From the NCBI GenBank assembly GCA_027919835.1, contig JANVFP010000022.1:372001-436000 (forward strand): a DNA stretch of 64,000 nucleotides, read 5' to 3'. This DNA comes from Lentinula raphanica (lineage: Eukaryota > Basidiomycota > Agaricomycetes > Agaricales > Omphalotaceae). The notes below the pieces were generated by a model. The model was not told where the DNA came from and searched no databases. It saw nothing but the letters and a program-made list of their open reading frames with translations. Shown here in pieces: positions 35,844-45,773 of this stretch (its first letter is position 1; the number at the start of each line of letters is the position of its first letter). The position numbers and the translations under genes were made by a program.

Positions 35844-38217
35844 TCATGACAATCCCAAGGCTTTTCTCATTGCCTGATAATTCGGTGATCCTACACCAGT
35901 GACTGGATCCCAACCTTCCAGAGCCGGAAAACCATCTGTACCACATCCTGGATTGCTTCCTGAAGATTGAGATCATATTCAGCATCATTTATAGGGGAAT
36001 TTGCCACAAATGCTAACCGTTCGTGATATCAAAAAAGGCTTCGGGATGCGCGTAGATCCATGGGTTCATGAAACCAAGAGGTGCTTTCCCTTTTGACAAC
36101 AGTTCATCGTTCAAGAGTGCGACAACAGAAGCGAAGATAGGCGAAGATGCAGACGTTCCTCCAACTGGATTGAGTTCCCCAGATTGAATAATTTGAATCT
36201 TCTCTCCTTGCGCAGATACGTCTGGATAGCCACGTCCAGAACGGTTGAATCTACCTTTATAGAGGTCATCTCCGATAGCATCAAGGTAAGTCGCGACAGC
36301 CTTCTGTTGCCATGACGGTTGGTCAAAGTAGTTGGAGAAACCTCCAGCAGAGAGATCCGCTCCTTTCTCAGGAAAATCGGCGGTAGCACCCACTAGAGTC
36401 GCACTGTGGAAGAGTTGAGATTTTCAATTTGACACAGAAGGTATATGACTTACTATGGGCAAGTCGGCCATGCAGCCAAAAATGGCTCGTTGTCACATTC
36501 CGACCCAGGAGACGAGGCAACACCTCCATCTCCTGTAGCATAGAGGATGGAAACCCCACGCGCAGTGAGTTTCATGAATGCATCGCACATGGCGCTGTAT
36601 AACGAAATCAGCAAGAAAATATTTGTACGGAGATAGGTTTCATCTCACAAAGTCAAGGACTTTGACAACCCACTCTCATCTGCAGCAACACCGTAACTGG
36701 TAGTCAGAACCAAAGGAGGGTTCGGTTCCGCCAGGAGGTCGTTGATGATATCAAGGAATCCACCATCATCACCATCGTGATTGTCGTTACCAATGTCAAC
36801 AAACGTTGTAGGGATACCATTTGCGATGCCCACCGTGTACTGAATATCGAGGTTCTACGTTGAGCGTACCGAGATCAGATGTTATGATACTATATTTGTG
36901 AAAATGAAGATTACTCACTGCTTCGATACCTGCATCAGAACGATTCTGACTGTTCGTGGCATCATCTAGGAGTTGAGTGGCGAACGTTGTGTTTGAGGGC
37001 ATATCAGGTCGGAAAAGCTTCAAGAAACTTGCGAGATCGGCCTGTGTGAATTTTGATTTCAACAAAACAGAAACGCTTTCCAGTACGTGAGTACTACGAA
37101 CCTTGTTTGCATCTTGCCCTCCAAATGCAGAAACTACACACGGTACACCATATCATGATCAGTGTCCTGCCGGGGCCAGTATAAGCTGCGTATTATCACA
37201 CACCTCCTAATGTACTATTCGTTGACGGATTCACTTGTGCTGAAGGAATTCCATACAGCTTTTGTAGACACGCTGGAGTTACAGTCTTATTGCAGTTCGT
37301 GAAGTCTAATGTTGCAGAAGGAGCTGCTGCACTCGATGTAGAGCTCGATGAAGCTTTCTTCAAGTCGCCGGAAGTTCCAGACGAGCCCGATTTGTGATGA
37401 CCGCTGAGAGAGATGACCCGACCACCAGCCGAGTGATAGAATCTGTATATAAATAACAAAATCAGTTATGAAGGAACAAAGAAAGAACCTAAAAGAACGT
37501 GGATGAGGGAATGGATCGTTATCAATCACCGCTCAGCCTCCCTCAGCGCCGAGCGTTGAATTCTGATCTCAGAGACAACGATTTCTCCGAAACACGATTT
37601 GCACACTCACGAAGTAGTCGGATGGATTGCTCTGATGTGCTCTTGCAGATCATCTGGCACGCTGTATTCCAACGTCCGCGTGAGCTGCTTCCCACTTGCC
37701 GTGTGTTCGTATACTTTGTAGTTCGCATTCAGCATCGTGTTCGCGGTGCCCACTGGGGCGCTGAATTTGATCCAGTCTCCCGAGGCAGTCACCGCTTTGG
37801 AATCGATGTTGTACGACGAAAGCCACTGGCGAACGGAATGGAGGGCTTCTCGAGAGGGTGCAGCGTAGTATTGAATCTATTGGAGGGAATAAGATGAGAG
37901 ACAGTTGACTAATTTAGCATACTCACATCCTCCTGAGATAGCCACTGCCCATAGCTCTCACTGTCTGGATTGCTAGCCCTGTTTAACGCGTCCTCAAGAC
38001 CTGACCGGTTCCCCATGTTCAGACTGATCCGGAATTGAATCATGGAGTTGTAGTCTGCAAGCTGCATAGGGGAATAACCTTTGGGTACAGCATCCCGACG
38101 ATCGTGTACGGACATTGCTCGACCATTGTTGATGGACGCGCCGTAGGTGTCTACTGTAGAAGCAAGGGTCACCAATAGCTGTAGCTTGAGCCACTTCGAC
38201 CATGAAAAGAAGACCAT
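35844..38217 (-). CDS. Secreted sedolisin (S53) / tripeptidyl-peptidase
   Basis: Secreted acid serine-carboxyl protease. Signal peptide at the N-terminus (KLQLLVTLASTVDTYG). Pro-kumamolisin domain follows (LADYNSMIQFRISLNMGNRS, ESYGQWLSQED, IQYYAAPSREALHSV). After the propeptide the mature enzyme begins near TPACLQKLYGIPSAQVN. Catalytic residues of the Ser-Glu-Asp triad are visible: Glu and Asp in SDAGIEANLDIQYTVG, oxyanion Asp in TGDGGV, Ser in PVGGTSASSPIFASV. The calcium site matches FFDITNG / SNPGCGTDGFPALEGWDPVT. About nine short introns join in phase. Stop at 35844 (KALGLS). Intact; likely releases tripeptides from proteins outside the cell. Confidence 0.92.
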
Positions 38218-39187
38218 GGTGTTCGAAGACTAGACGTCCTCCGAGTCGAGAAAGGATAGGAGGATGTGAAAGGAACGAGTCGGAATGAGGAAAAGACAAA
38301 GGCAGACAACGTCTTCTACCTTTATAGGGCCGCGTTGCATCGTGTTTTGTTGTCTGTATGTATCCCTGCAGCCGAATCAATGCCCCTTGCCGTCGAAAAG
38401 CGTCCGGCTGCCAGTTGGAAACACAGAGTACATGGCAATAGCGCCCTAAACGCTCCTAAACGACGCGCAAACTCGAAATGAATGAGCCACGCAGATTCAC
38501 TGTGGCTCAATGCAGTGCAATGTTTATTAGATTTCGAAATTGGATATCTCATAGGATGAGACAACTTGGATGAGAAGGGCTGGGAAATGAGGGAAGAGGC
38601 TGTGTGTGCTGGTACGACGGTGAATAGCGGTGAATGGGATCAGGGTACAAGAGTTGACAACCATCTGATGAAATGAAGGCGCTCAGAAGTCGTGGACCCC
38701 TATTTTACTCACGGCTGTGGGCGGCACTGCTGTCGCGACTCGCCAGTGGGGGAACTCACGCATAGCGTAATACGCAAAAACGCAGAGCATCCAGGAGGCA
38801 AATAGATCCATTCGGAATTCCACAGAAATTAGATCGCCAAAATTTTGTAGCACAACCAAGTCTTGAATGGAACTTGGACGGACAATTGGGACTAAGTACT
38901 AAGTATACTGAGAAAAATCATGATTACTGCGAATATTTGCTACATACAACAGCGTACAGAAACTGAGCTATTCAAACGTGTCCTGGGTAAGATCGTATCA
39001 TACAGTGTAATGCAGTTAAGTTTACAGAGATATGTGTCCTTGTCCGTTCGATATCATAATTGGTACCAGTGGTCAAGTGAATAGGGTTCACTAACGAGAT
39101 GAGGGGAATGGGGCAGCGGTGTGACGAGGTTCCTCGAGATCAGTGTCCTCAAATTTTCATGGTCTCAGTCATCTGAAGTTCTCTTCT
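38218..39187. other. Upstream region of sedolisin
   Basis: About 970 bp. A TATA box on the minus strand is listed separately. Short ORFs on both strands have no recognisable motifs. Confidence 0.45.
38321..38326 (-). promoter_or_regulatory. TATA box of the sedolisin gene
   Basis: TATAAA on the minus strand (context CCCTATAAAGG), about 104 bp upstream of the sedolisin start at 38217. Spacing fits a core promoter. Confidence 0.5.
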
Positions 39188-39479
39188 TCAACAACAGCAC
39201 GGGAGGGGAATGATGAAACAACATCCACCGTCCTGCGTCGTAAGTCACTTGATCGAGAGATCAAAAAGCATACCAACTCACTGGGCAAGGTATACAACCT
39301 CCTCTCAGTCTGCTCACCTCAGTATTCTTCTGCTTATGCTCATTTGCGCTCGTCAACGACATGGATCGTGTGGCTGGTGGTTGTTGTGTTACGATAGTTG
39401 TAGGGGGTATCGCAGAGGACGAAGCCTTTCTGGTCGTGGTATGTGCAGAGGGCGGAATAGCTGGTAAGGCAGACAGCAT
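39188..39479 (-). CDS. Tiny cysteine-tailed protein (CYSTM-like)
   Basis: Two exons: 39479-39318 and 39232-39188, separated by an 85-nt phase-0 intron with donor GTGAGC and acceptor GACGCAG. Product of 68 residues: MLSALPAIPPSAHTTTRKAS at the start, a Thr/Pro/Gln-rich middle and a tail of DGGCCFIIPLPCCC. The unspliced frame would instead add 18 unrelated residues. A short hydrophobic stretch bracketed by Cys clusters at the very C-terminus is the layout of CYSTM-type proteins, which sit on membranes through Cys-rich or palmitoylated tails. Family assignment is tentative, since the hydrophobic part is very short. Confidence 0.55.
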
Positions 39480-39937
39480 GGTAGTTGTGGATATTAACGA
39501 TGTTGGTGAGAAGAAACCTGAAAGAAACTCGGCTTACTTTATAAACTGTGGTCTGTACATGAACTCATTGGAGCGGGACGCATGATGTAATAAGTGGCGC
39601 AGTTTTGTCTGCCGCAGTCTGACAAAGTACCGTCTTCGTCGTTCGACTTCACGAAGAGTCGAAAACAAAAAAATAGCATATATCATACATGTACACTATA
39701 GCCTCATCCAAGATACTGACCCCTTCACAATCGGCACATTCGTAACAACAACAAAAAAGCACAAGCGGGATGTTACAGTAATACATAATCACTTTGCTTC
39801 CCCGACCAAGGTCTCCACAATCTCTACCGCACGTTTGAATAGAACTTTCTGCTCGGCTGTGGGTTGAACAGAGCTTGAGCTGTGCATTATGGATGCGGTG
39901 CATTATTAGAGAGGGGATGGTAGAGACAAATTAGCAT
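39480..39937. other. Intergenic spacer
   Basis: About 460 bp between two minus-strand genes. No feature recognised. Confidence 0.4.
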
Positions 39938-40581
39938 TCATTTCTCGTCTCTCGATTGGGCAGCAAAGGCCCGAACGACTGTGGAAAACATTGAAGAGCA
40001 TCGTTGGGCTAACGACGGATGTATGAATATGTCGGCAAGCAAGCTGTACCAGGCGATGTCGAAATCGATCGCCTTATCGTGATACATCCCAGCTAGGAGT
40101 AATTGCCCCGGAGAAGATGATAAGGAATGAAGATAGCAAAACACACCCTGGTTGCCCAGTAACACCATTCATTCCACCATTCATCCACTGCAAGTCATCA
40201 CTTCCCCAGAAGATACTTGTATCCAATCCGTAGATATCTTCGGATCCCGGAGGCTGCTCAGTCGGAAGTTCCTTCAAGATACCATGGAGTTCATCAACCA
40301 GCGCATCTGCTGATGCCGATGCACCGTTCAACTGGGCACTGTGTGCAAGAGTCTTTGGAGCAAAACTCTGCAGTTCAGGAGTTCCATCGGGTCTGGAAGC
40401 GGAGGTGATGTTGAGCGAGTCAGAGTCGACGGGTCGGGTGATGGTAGCGATGAAGGAAGGCGTTGGAGGAGCAAAACCACCGGTTATGCCTGGATAAATC
40501 AATTTAGCTGATTAGTTCAAGGTGGGATAGTGTGGTGTGTATACCTTTCTGCAAACGAAGGGAATACTCTCTTGGGGCCAT
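39938..40581 (-). CDS. Hypothetical protein, three exons
   Basis: Starts at 40581 (MAPREYSLRLQK). A phase-1 intron (about 40495-40543) joins GITGGFAPPTPSFIATITRP; a second (about 40097-40147) joins MNGVTGQPG to SGMYHDKAIDFDIAWYSLLA. Ends at 39938 with FSTVVRAFAAQSRDEK. About 180 residues. Moderately acidic first half with ELHGILKELPTEQPPGSEDI, aromatic second half. I do not recognise the family. The in-phase splicing and protein-like composition support a real gene. Confidence 0.55.
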
Positions 40582-40727
40582 GTAAAGATCACCCGATATG
40601 AAGCAGATAAACAACAAGACGGTTAGAGATTCAGGTTCAGAATTGACTCAGCCAGGTGTACAGCTGTGTAGAGAACCTGTTTAAACTCTAACTCGATATG
40701 TTCTTCAAAGAGGTAATTTGTACTAAG

Positions 40728-40813
40728 TCCAATGTGGTGTAGTGGTTAACATTGCTGTCTTTCATATTGTGTATGTACGCACAGCAGCCCGGGGTTCGAT
40801 TCCCCGCATTGGA
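40728..40813 (+). tRNA. tRNA-Glu(UUC) with 15-nt intron
   Basis: Acceptor stem TCCAATG / CATTGGA, D-arm GTGT...ACAT, anticodon stem GCTGT / ACAGC with loop CTTTCAC (anticodon TTC), T-arm CGGGG-TTCGATT-CCCCG. A 15-nt insertion (TATTGTGTATGTACG) lies one base after the anticodon, the standard place for nuclear tRNA introns. Mature length 71 nt. A TTTTT run at 40818-40822 fits a pol III terminator. Confidence 0.9.
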
Positions 40814-40817
40814 ATAA

Positions 40818-40822
40818 ATTTT
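40818..40822 (+). terminator. Pol III terminator of tRNA-Glu
   Basis: Run of five T, 5 bp after the tRNA 3' end. Confidence 0.6.
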
Positions 40823-41102
40823 TGATATTTCTCTTTTTGCCATTTGGGACACCACAGGTTGTACTTTTGAGTATCACTTTGACTTGGTAATAAGTATTAC
40901 TTCAATGGCTTCTGAAGTTGCGGAGTTTTTCTTGTAGAGCAAACATTCTATTGTAGGTATTGTGTACGGTGGTCATTCCCGATCGTTAACACCCTCCTAT
41001 CATATACTCCTGCTCAATCACCTTCACCAGAAATTCGATATAAGATGGCGACCGCGTCGTTTCGAATACATGGTGCACTAGTCCTGCCCACCTAAACAAT
41101 GC

Positions 41103-41775
41103 CTACTTGAGCTTGGAGAAAAGCTTGGGGGCAGCACAATCTTCCACGCAATGCATCATGCTGCAGGAAGAATCGAACAATTGAGGATCACCGCGACTTG
41201 GTGTCAGCAATAAAGGAGACGTACTGGACTAGTGCGTTGGACCAAAGAAGAGACACATCCGACGTGATTATCCAAGCGGTGTTTTCAATGGATCAAGTAG
41301 TGTTCATTGTGAAGATAGTTTCGTATGATGAGTTGAGGTTAGAAGGCGTAAATAACCAAAAGACGAGAACGTACACCTGTATTGGGATATTAGACGAAAG
41401 ACAGAAGAGCAGTTGTCGCAAGAACGTACATTTCCTCTACACAGTCCTCTCCTTTGAATCCTTCACCAGCCTGTACCTTTTCATTACAGTGCTCAAAATG
41501 TTGTGCCAGAGGGGCACATTTTGCCGAACTTTTGCACTCTTCGCGAATAGCAGGATGCGGCTACGGTGGACCCATGAGATGCGAAGAAGTAAGCTGAGAC
41601 GAAGGGTCGAACGTACATCCTCAGGCTCTTCCTCTTCCTCTTCTTCAGCGGGGGCATCCTCCGAATCCTCAGAGGACTCCTGAGCGTTGTTTTCCTCGGC
41701 GGGTTTCTCCTCAGCAGGAGCGTCAGCTTGGATACTTGGCAGGAATGAGGAGAAGAAAGACGTGATTGAGCTCAT
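41103..41775 (-). CDS. QCR6: Cytochrome bc1 complex subunit 6 (hinge protein)
   Basis: Acidic hinge subunit of mitochondrial complex III that helps cytochrome c docking to cytochrome c1. Exon 1 starts at 41775 (MSSITSFFSSFLPSIQADAP) with a long Glu-rich acidic stretch. Exon 2 (about 41562-41430) has PHPAIREECKSSAKCAPLAQ and HFEHCNEKVQAGEGFKGEDC, with the conserved Cys pairs. Exon 3 (41160-41103) gives MMHCVEDCAAPKLFSKLK. The second intron as drawn is 269 nt, much longer than others here, and two residues usually present between EE and MMHC seem missing, so a micro-exon may hide inside it. Otherwise complete. Confidence 0.88.
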
Positions 41776-42622
41776 TTTGTGTACACTCGCACTGGAGTTG
41801 ACAACGTTGACGGTTCGAACTTGGAAACTAAAGTGGAGGCAGAAAACACGGCAGGATTCGGAACGATGCGTGGGATATTATGGGCGCTAGTCGACATTTG
41901 CGGGAAGCGTTTGAACTTTAATGCACAAGTACCTCCAGGTAAGTATCTCACCTCCATGGACATTGTGCAGCCACAACTGGATCGGGGGGCTGCACATGGC
42001 TACACTTTTTTTCCCCTTGCCATATCAGATGAATCGATCATCATAACCTCAAATCCGCTATCTTGGCCCCCCATCTCAATAGCTTATCCGAACTACATCG
42101 GAAATCGACCTGTGGCTTGATTGGAAATCCGAGGCCATCGAGGTTAACGACCTCTCTTCCCGCCTCTAATCTAAAATTTGAGCTGATTTGAGCTGACTGG
42201 ACTTTCCGAGCGTCCCGACTCCCGAGAGGAACCAGATGAAATTATACGCCCTCATATCGGTCAATGGTGGATAACCGACGGATCTGCAACAGTCCCCGAC
42301 TGCGTATCACTGATGAAGCTTGAAGTAGGAATAGGTATCTATATGTCATATTTAACTCCTTTCTAAGAATTCATACAAGAGGGGGGAGTTATGAAACTCG
42401 TCTGATCCTTGTCTTCTCTCTCTCTCTCTCTCCTTCAAGTCTTTTGTCAAATAACGCTGCTGGTTCAGTCGTTGTGTTCGTTGTTCTATTTTTCATACCG
42501 TTCGCTGCCAGCTGGACGTCGTCTTACACATAAGTTCATTCAACTCGTGAGTAGTCTTCAAATGAGGGTCAAACACTGTTTACAGAACAAGCTCAGGCAA
42601 CAATCTTTCTCGATTTCATCCG
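41776..42622. other. Divergent spacer with CT-repeat
   Basis: About 850 bp between QCR6 and a small secreted-protein gene. Contains a (CT)n tract at about 42415-42433, a usual pyrimidine-rich feature near fungal transcription starts. An ORF at 41779-42120 has no protein-like motifs. Confidence 0.5.
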
Positions 42623-43334
42623 ATGTCTCTCCGTGTTGTTTATGCTATCCTCTTGACCTTCAACATCGTCGTTATGGCATGTAATGCTTTACCTCTGCCT
42701 CTGAAGGTGCGTACAGAATCTATGTCGCTTGCTTGCTCGATCAATCTGATCCTGGGTTGCCCGACACGGGCATACTTTGGTCCATTTACTAGTGGCCGAG
42801 TTCGCTCTCAAAGTCAACCCAACCAAGCCTACCCGTGACTTTTTACATCTCTTTCTCGAAAGAGAAACCCCCCTTGACCCCTACGGCTCCGCTCGAGTAT
42901 GTGCCTTTGACCGACACGCACGCCAGAGAAGAGGTTACCAAGTTCTTACTCAACCCAGCTGCACTGGATGCACTCAGTGTCCAACTCCCCAATAACATAC
43001 ACCCGGAAAGTCCAGACTACGCTAAAGAGGTCGCGAAACTAGTCAAGCTCGAATTCAATAAATTCCCGTTTGCGGCCTTGCGTACAGGCGAACTGTACAA
43101 TGGAGATGCCTTTATGTTCACCCTGTATGGGGCTAAGAGTCAAGATTGCACGTATTGGTCGAGATGCAAAGCTACAGTTGGAGAAAGTCAAGCCAAAGGG
43201 GTCTATGGCACAATTCAGAAAGGTAGTGCGAAATCCAAGATTTACGAGTATCAAGAGAAGAAGGTTTGCATGTCTGGTTTTCTCTAAGATCATCTACTAA
43301 TCTGCATTTTCTCTACCTTTAGCTGACGTACTAG
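42623..43334 (+). CDS. Small secreted protein, unknown
   Basis: Exon 1 encodes a clear signal peptide (MSLRVVYAILLTFNIVVMAC, then NALPLPLK). An intron (about 42708-42818) joins it to STQPSLPVTFYISFSKEK. The mature part contains LEYVPLTDTHAREEVTKFLL, KEVAKLVKLEFNKFPFAALR, ELYNGDAFMFTLYGAK and KGVYGTIQKGSAKSKIYEY. A last intron (about 43267-43322) adds LTY before the stop at 43334. Two Cys in the mature region (DCTYWSRC). Not a family I recognise. About 190 residues; likely exported. Confidence 0.65.
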
Positions 43335-44072
43335 TACGCGCTTCCGAGTCACTTATATCGGAGAGGATTGTGGTCTATAGCTACCTATATTCTTCTCATC
43401 TCTATTCAATTCACCGTCCTCCGAATCACTGGCTCTCAGAGATTTCGCTGTGAATCAATAATCAAGCAAGGCCAACTCTATATCATGATCTCTCATTTCC
43501 TCTATGTTAAAAGGAGGGAGGTCGTCAATAACGCTCTGGGATTAGCTTGACTGTAAGGAGATGCATACTAGTGCATTGTTTGCAACAGTTTCAAGTTTTG
43601 CTACCGAGGAGGACTCGGATTAGACTAGAGGGTCTAAATGAAATTGTACTATGTAACTATAGTGTGAAACTGGTCCGAACGGAAGTGAGGATATCGACCA
43701 CCGGGAGCGCATACATCCACAGGAAGCGGAGGAATAGGTGTCGACTACCGACGCATATACCCGTAAGACTTCGACGCCATATCCGATAGGACACGGTAGA
43801 GAGCAAATTTCACGCCTCGTTCTTCTGATAGAGGCGTCTGCTAGTCCAGGATTTTTGCATTAGTGCAAGGGGATCATGAGGCAACATTCGGTAAAGCTCT
43901 TATTACACCGACTCAAATCGAAGTGAACCAGGTCGTACATACAGTAAATTGATTGGTTTACTTCATTATAACGAAAAGAGTTTAAAGCTCGGTCGGAGAG
44001 CCACGTGTGGTGCCGATACCGTCAGCCGACTCAGGCCGACTCAGAGATCACATCCAAGCTTCTCAGTAAACC
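43335..44072. other. Intergenic spacer
   Basis: About 740 bp upstream of VPS29. Nothing recognised. Confidence 0.4.
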
Positions 44073-44948
44073 ATGGTCCTTGTCCTCGTCCTAGGCGACT
44101 TACACATTCCACATCGAATCCATGACCTCCCACACAAATTCAAGAAATTACTAGCGCCTGGGAAGATTACACAAGTTCTTTGTACCGGGAATGTTTGTGA
44201 CAGAGAGACGATGGATTACCTTCGGTCAATAGTAGGAGGCGCGGAAATACAAGTCGTCAGAGGAGATTATGACGAGGTATGTTAGCTGTGGTTACCACCA
44301 AATGTCTCTCACACAATCCCAGCTACCAGGTCTTCCCTCGTCTCTCACAGTAACCCACTCAAACAATTCACTGCGCATAGGCTTGATTCATGGCCACCAA
44401 TCACTTCCTCTAGGGTCGCTAGATTCTCTTTCTGCTATTGCGCGTCAAATGGATGTTGATTTCCTTGTTTCTGGCGCGACACATGCCGTTCAGGCAGCGG
44501 AGTATGACGGACGCTTCTTCTTGAACCCCGGGACGGCAACAGGTGCTTGGACAGGTGCTTGGAATGGTTCCAAGCCAGGATTTGCTGTCTCGACCAACGA
44601 GGCAGTCAAGTCTACAGGCCCTAACGGCGATCCAATACCAAGCTTTGCATTGATGGATATACAAGGAACAGTGGTTGTGACATATGTATATCAGTTCATT
44701 GACGGAGATGTCAAGGTAGAAAAGGTGGAATGGCGCAAACCGGATGGATATGGCGTGGACGAGCGTGTAGGATGTAAGCCTATATCCACCTCCCACTCCT
44801 GATCCTTCGTGATATTGTATCGTTTCTGTCCCTCAATGCTGACTTCTTTTCTATAGCCAAAACGCCCATGACACCCGGTGTCGGTTCTGTAATGCCCCAG
44901 ACTATACCAAGTCCGACACCTATGAGTCCACAGAATGCCGGCTGGTAA
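44073..44948 (+). CDS. VPS29: Retromer subunit VPS29
   Basis: Core retromer subunit with a metallophosphoesterase fold; binds VPS35 for endosome-to-Golgi retrieval. Motifs in order: [41 protein letters not shown], then after an intron (about 44279-44325) [67 protein letters not shown]. The first motif has His where true phosphodiesterases often have DxH with more metal ligands, consistent with the largely inactive VPS29 site. A final intron leads to a Pro-rich tail ([15 protein letters not shown], ending QNAGW) at 44948. Longer than human VPS29, with an insertion around [13 protein letters not shown] and the added tail, as in other fungi. Confidence 0.92.
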
Positions 44949-45773
44949 TCATACGATTTAGGGCCAGGGACGCTCCTGTGGAAAAGGCAATTGGTGTGTA
45001 TCTGTAATACTATCTTTCATCGATGGCATGAATACCAGCAATTCATGCACTGGGAAACTCCGAATAACTTTAAATGACCACTGCTCTATCGAGGAACAAG
45101 TTTCAAAGGGTGTGAAGAAAGAAGTCCATGTTTTGCTTCGTTCATTCCTTTCAGAAGCGGAGCTAGGTGATTGGTAGCCTGAAAGCTGCTAGATATTCCA
45201 TATCATGGGGACTGAAAGCCAATAATATCCGCTGGACTATGCAAGAAATTCTTTGTTTGGAGATCCTTTTCAAATGCTGTTCTAATCTGTTTTACTATCT
45301 TTCGTAGTGGGATTGATACCGTCAAGACAATCGTCTTTTTCGTTCAGACGTTATCGTCAAAAGAAAGGCATATGAAAATCGCGCTTCATGCATCTTTAAA
45401 GATGTTCTGGTGAAATCGCGTGGTCCTCATCCAGCCTGTTGCAGTCAAATTTGGAAGTTCAGATATAGTTGCGAAAGCTCGCTGATAGTAGCCATTGTTC
45501 ATTGGCTTCCAATCGCCTGTCGGCATCGAAAACATACGCGTAGAACCGGTTCTCACTTGTCTTTCCCAGCAATCTCTCAGCGAACATCTGAACATAGATC
45601 ATCATTCAAAAAAGGTATGGGAGATTTAGTCTCTGATTGGGTAATTGAATTGGGAAGGGAGACGGGAACTATAGCGCCGCCCTACTTAAGGCGTTCCCAT
45701 CCATTTCCACCTTGTTTGAACCCTTCCCAGACGTTCAGGACTTGGACTGGTCTGCTGCCACGACAAACAACCA
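44949..45773. other. Intergenic spacer
   Basis: About 825 bp between VPS29 and the MFS gene. An ORF runs from 45410 into the MFS gene, but its extra N-terminal part is not protein-like. Nothing else seen. Confidence 0.4.

Noticed and set aside
41161..41429. snoRNA inside the long QCR6 intron
   Set aside because: An ATGATGA is present but on the strand opposite to the transcript, and no CTGA box lies at a sensible distance.
41198..41683. 161-residue plus-strand ORF with a Ser-rich end
   Set aside because: It is antisense to QCR6; the Ser run is the complement of the acidic Glu stretch.
45410..45773. N-terminal extension of the MFS gene to 45410
   Set aside because: The extra 121 residues have no transporter-like or conserved pattern; the Met at 45774 gives the usual hydrophilic N-terminus.
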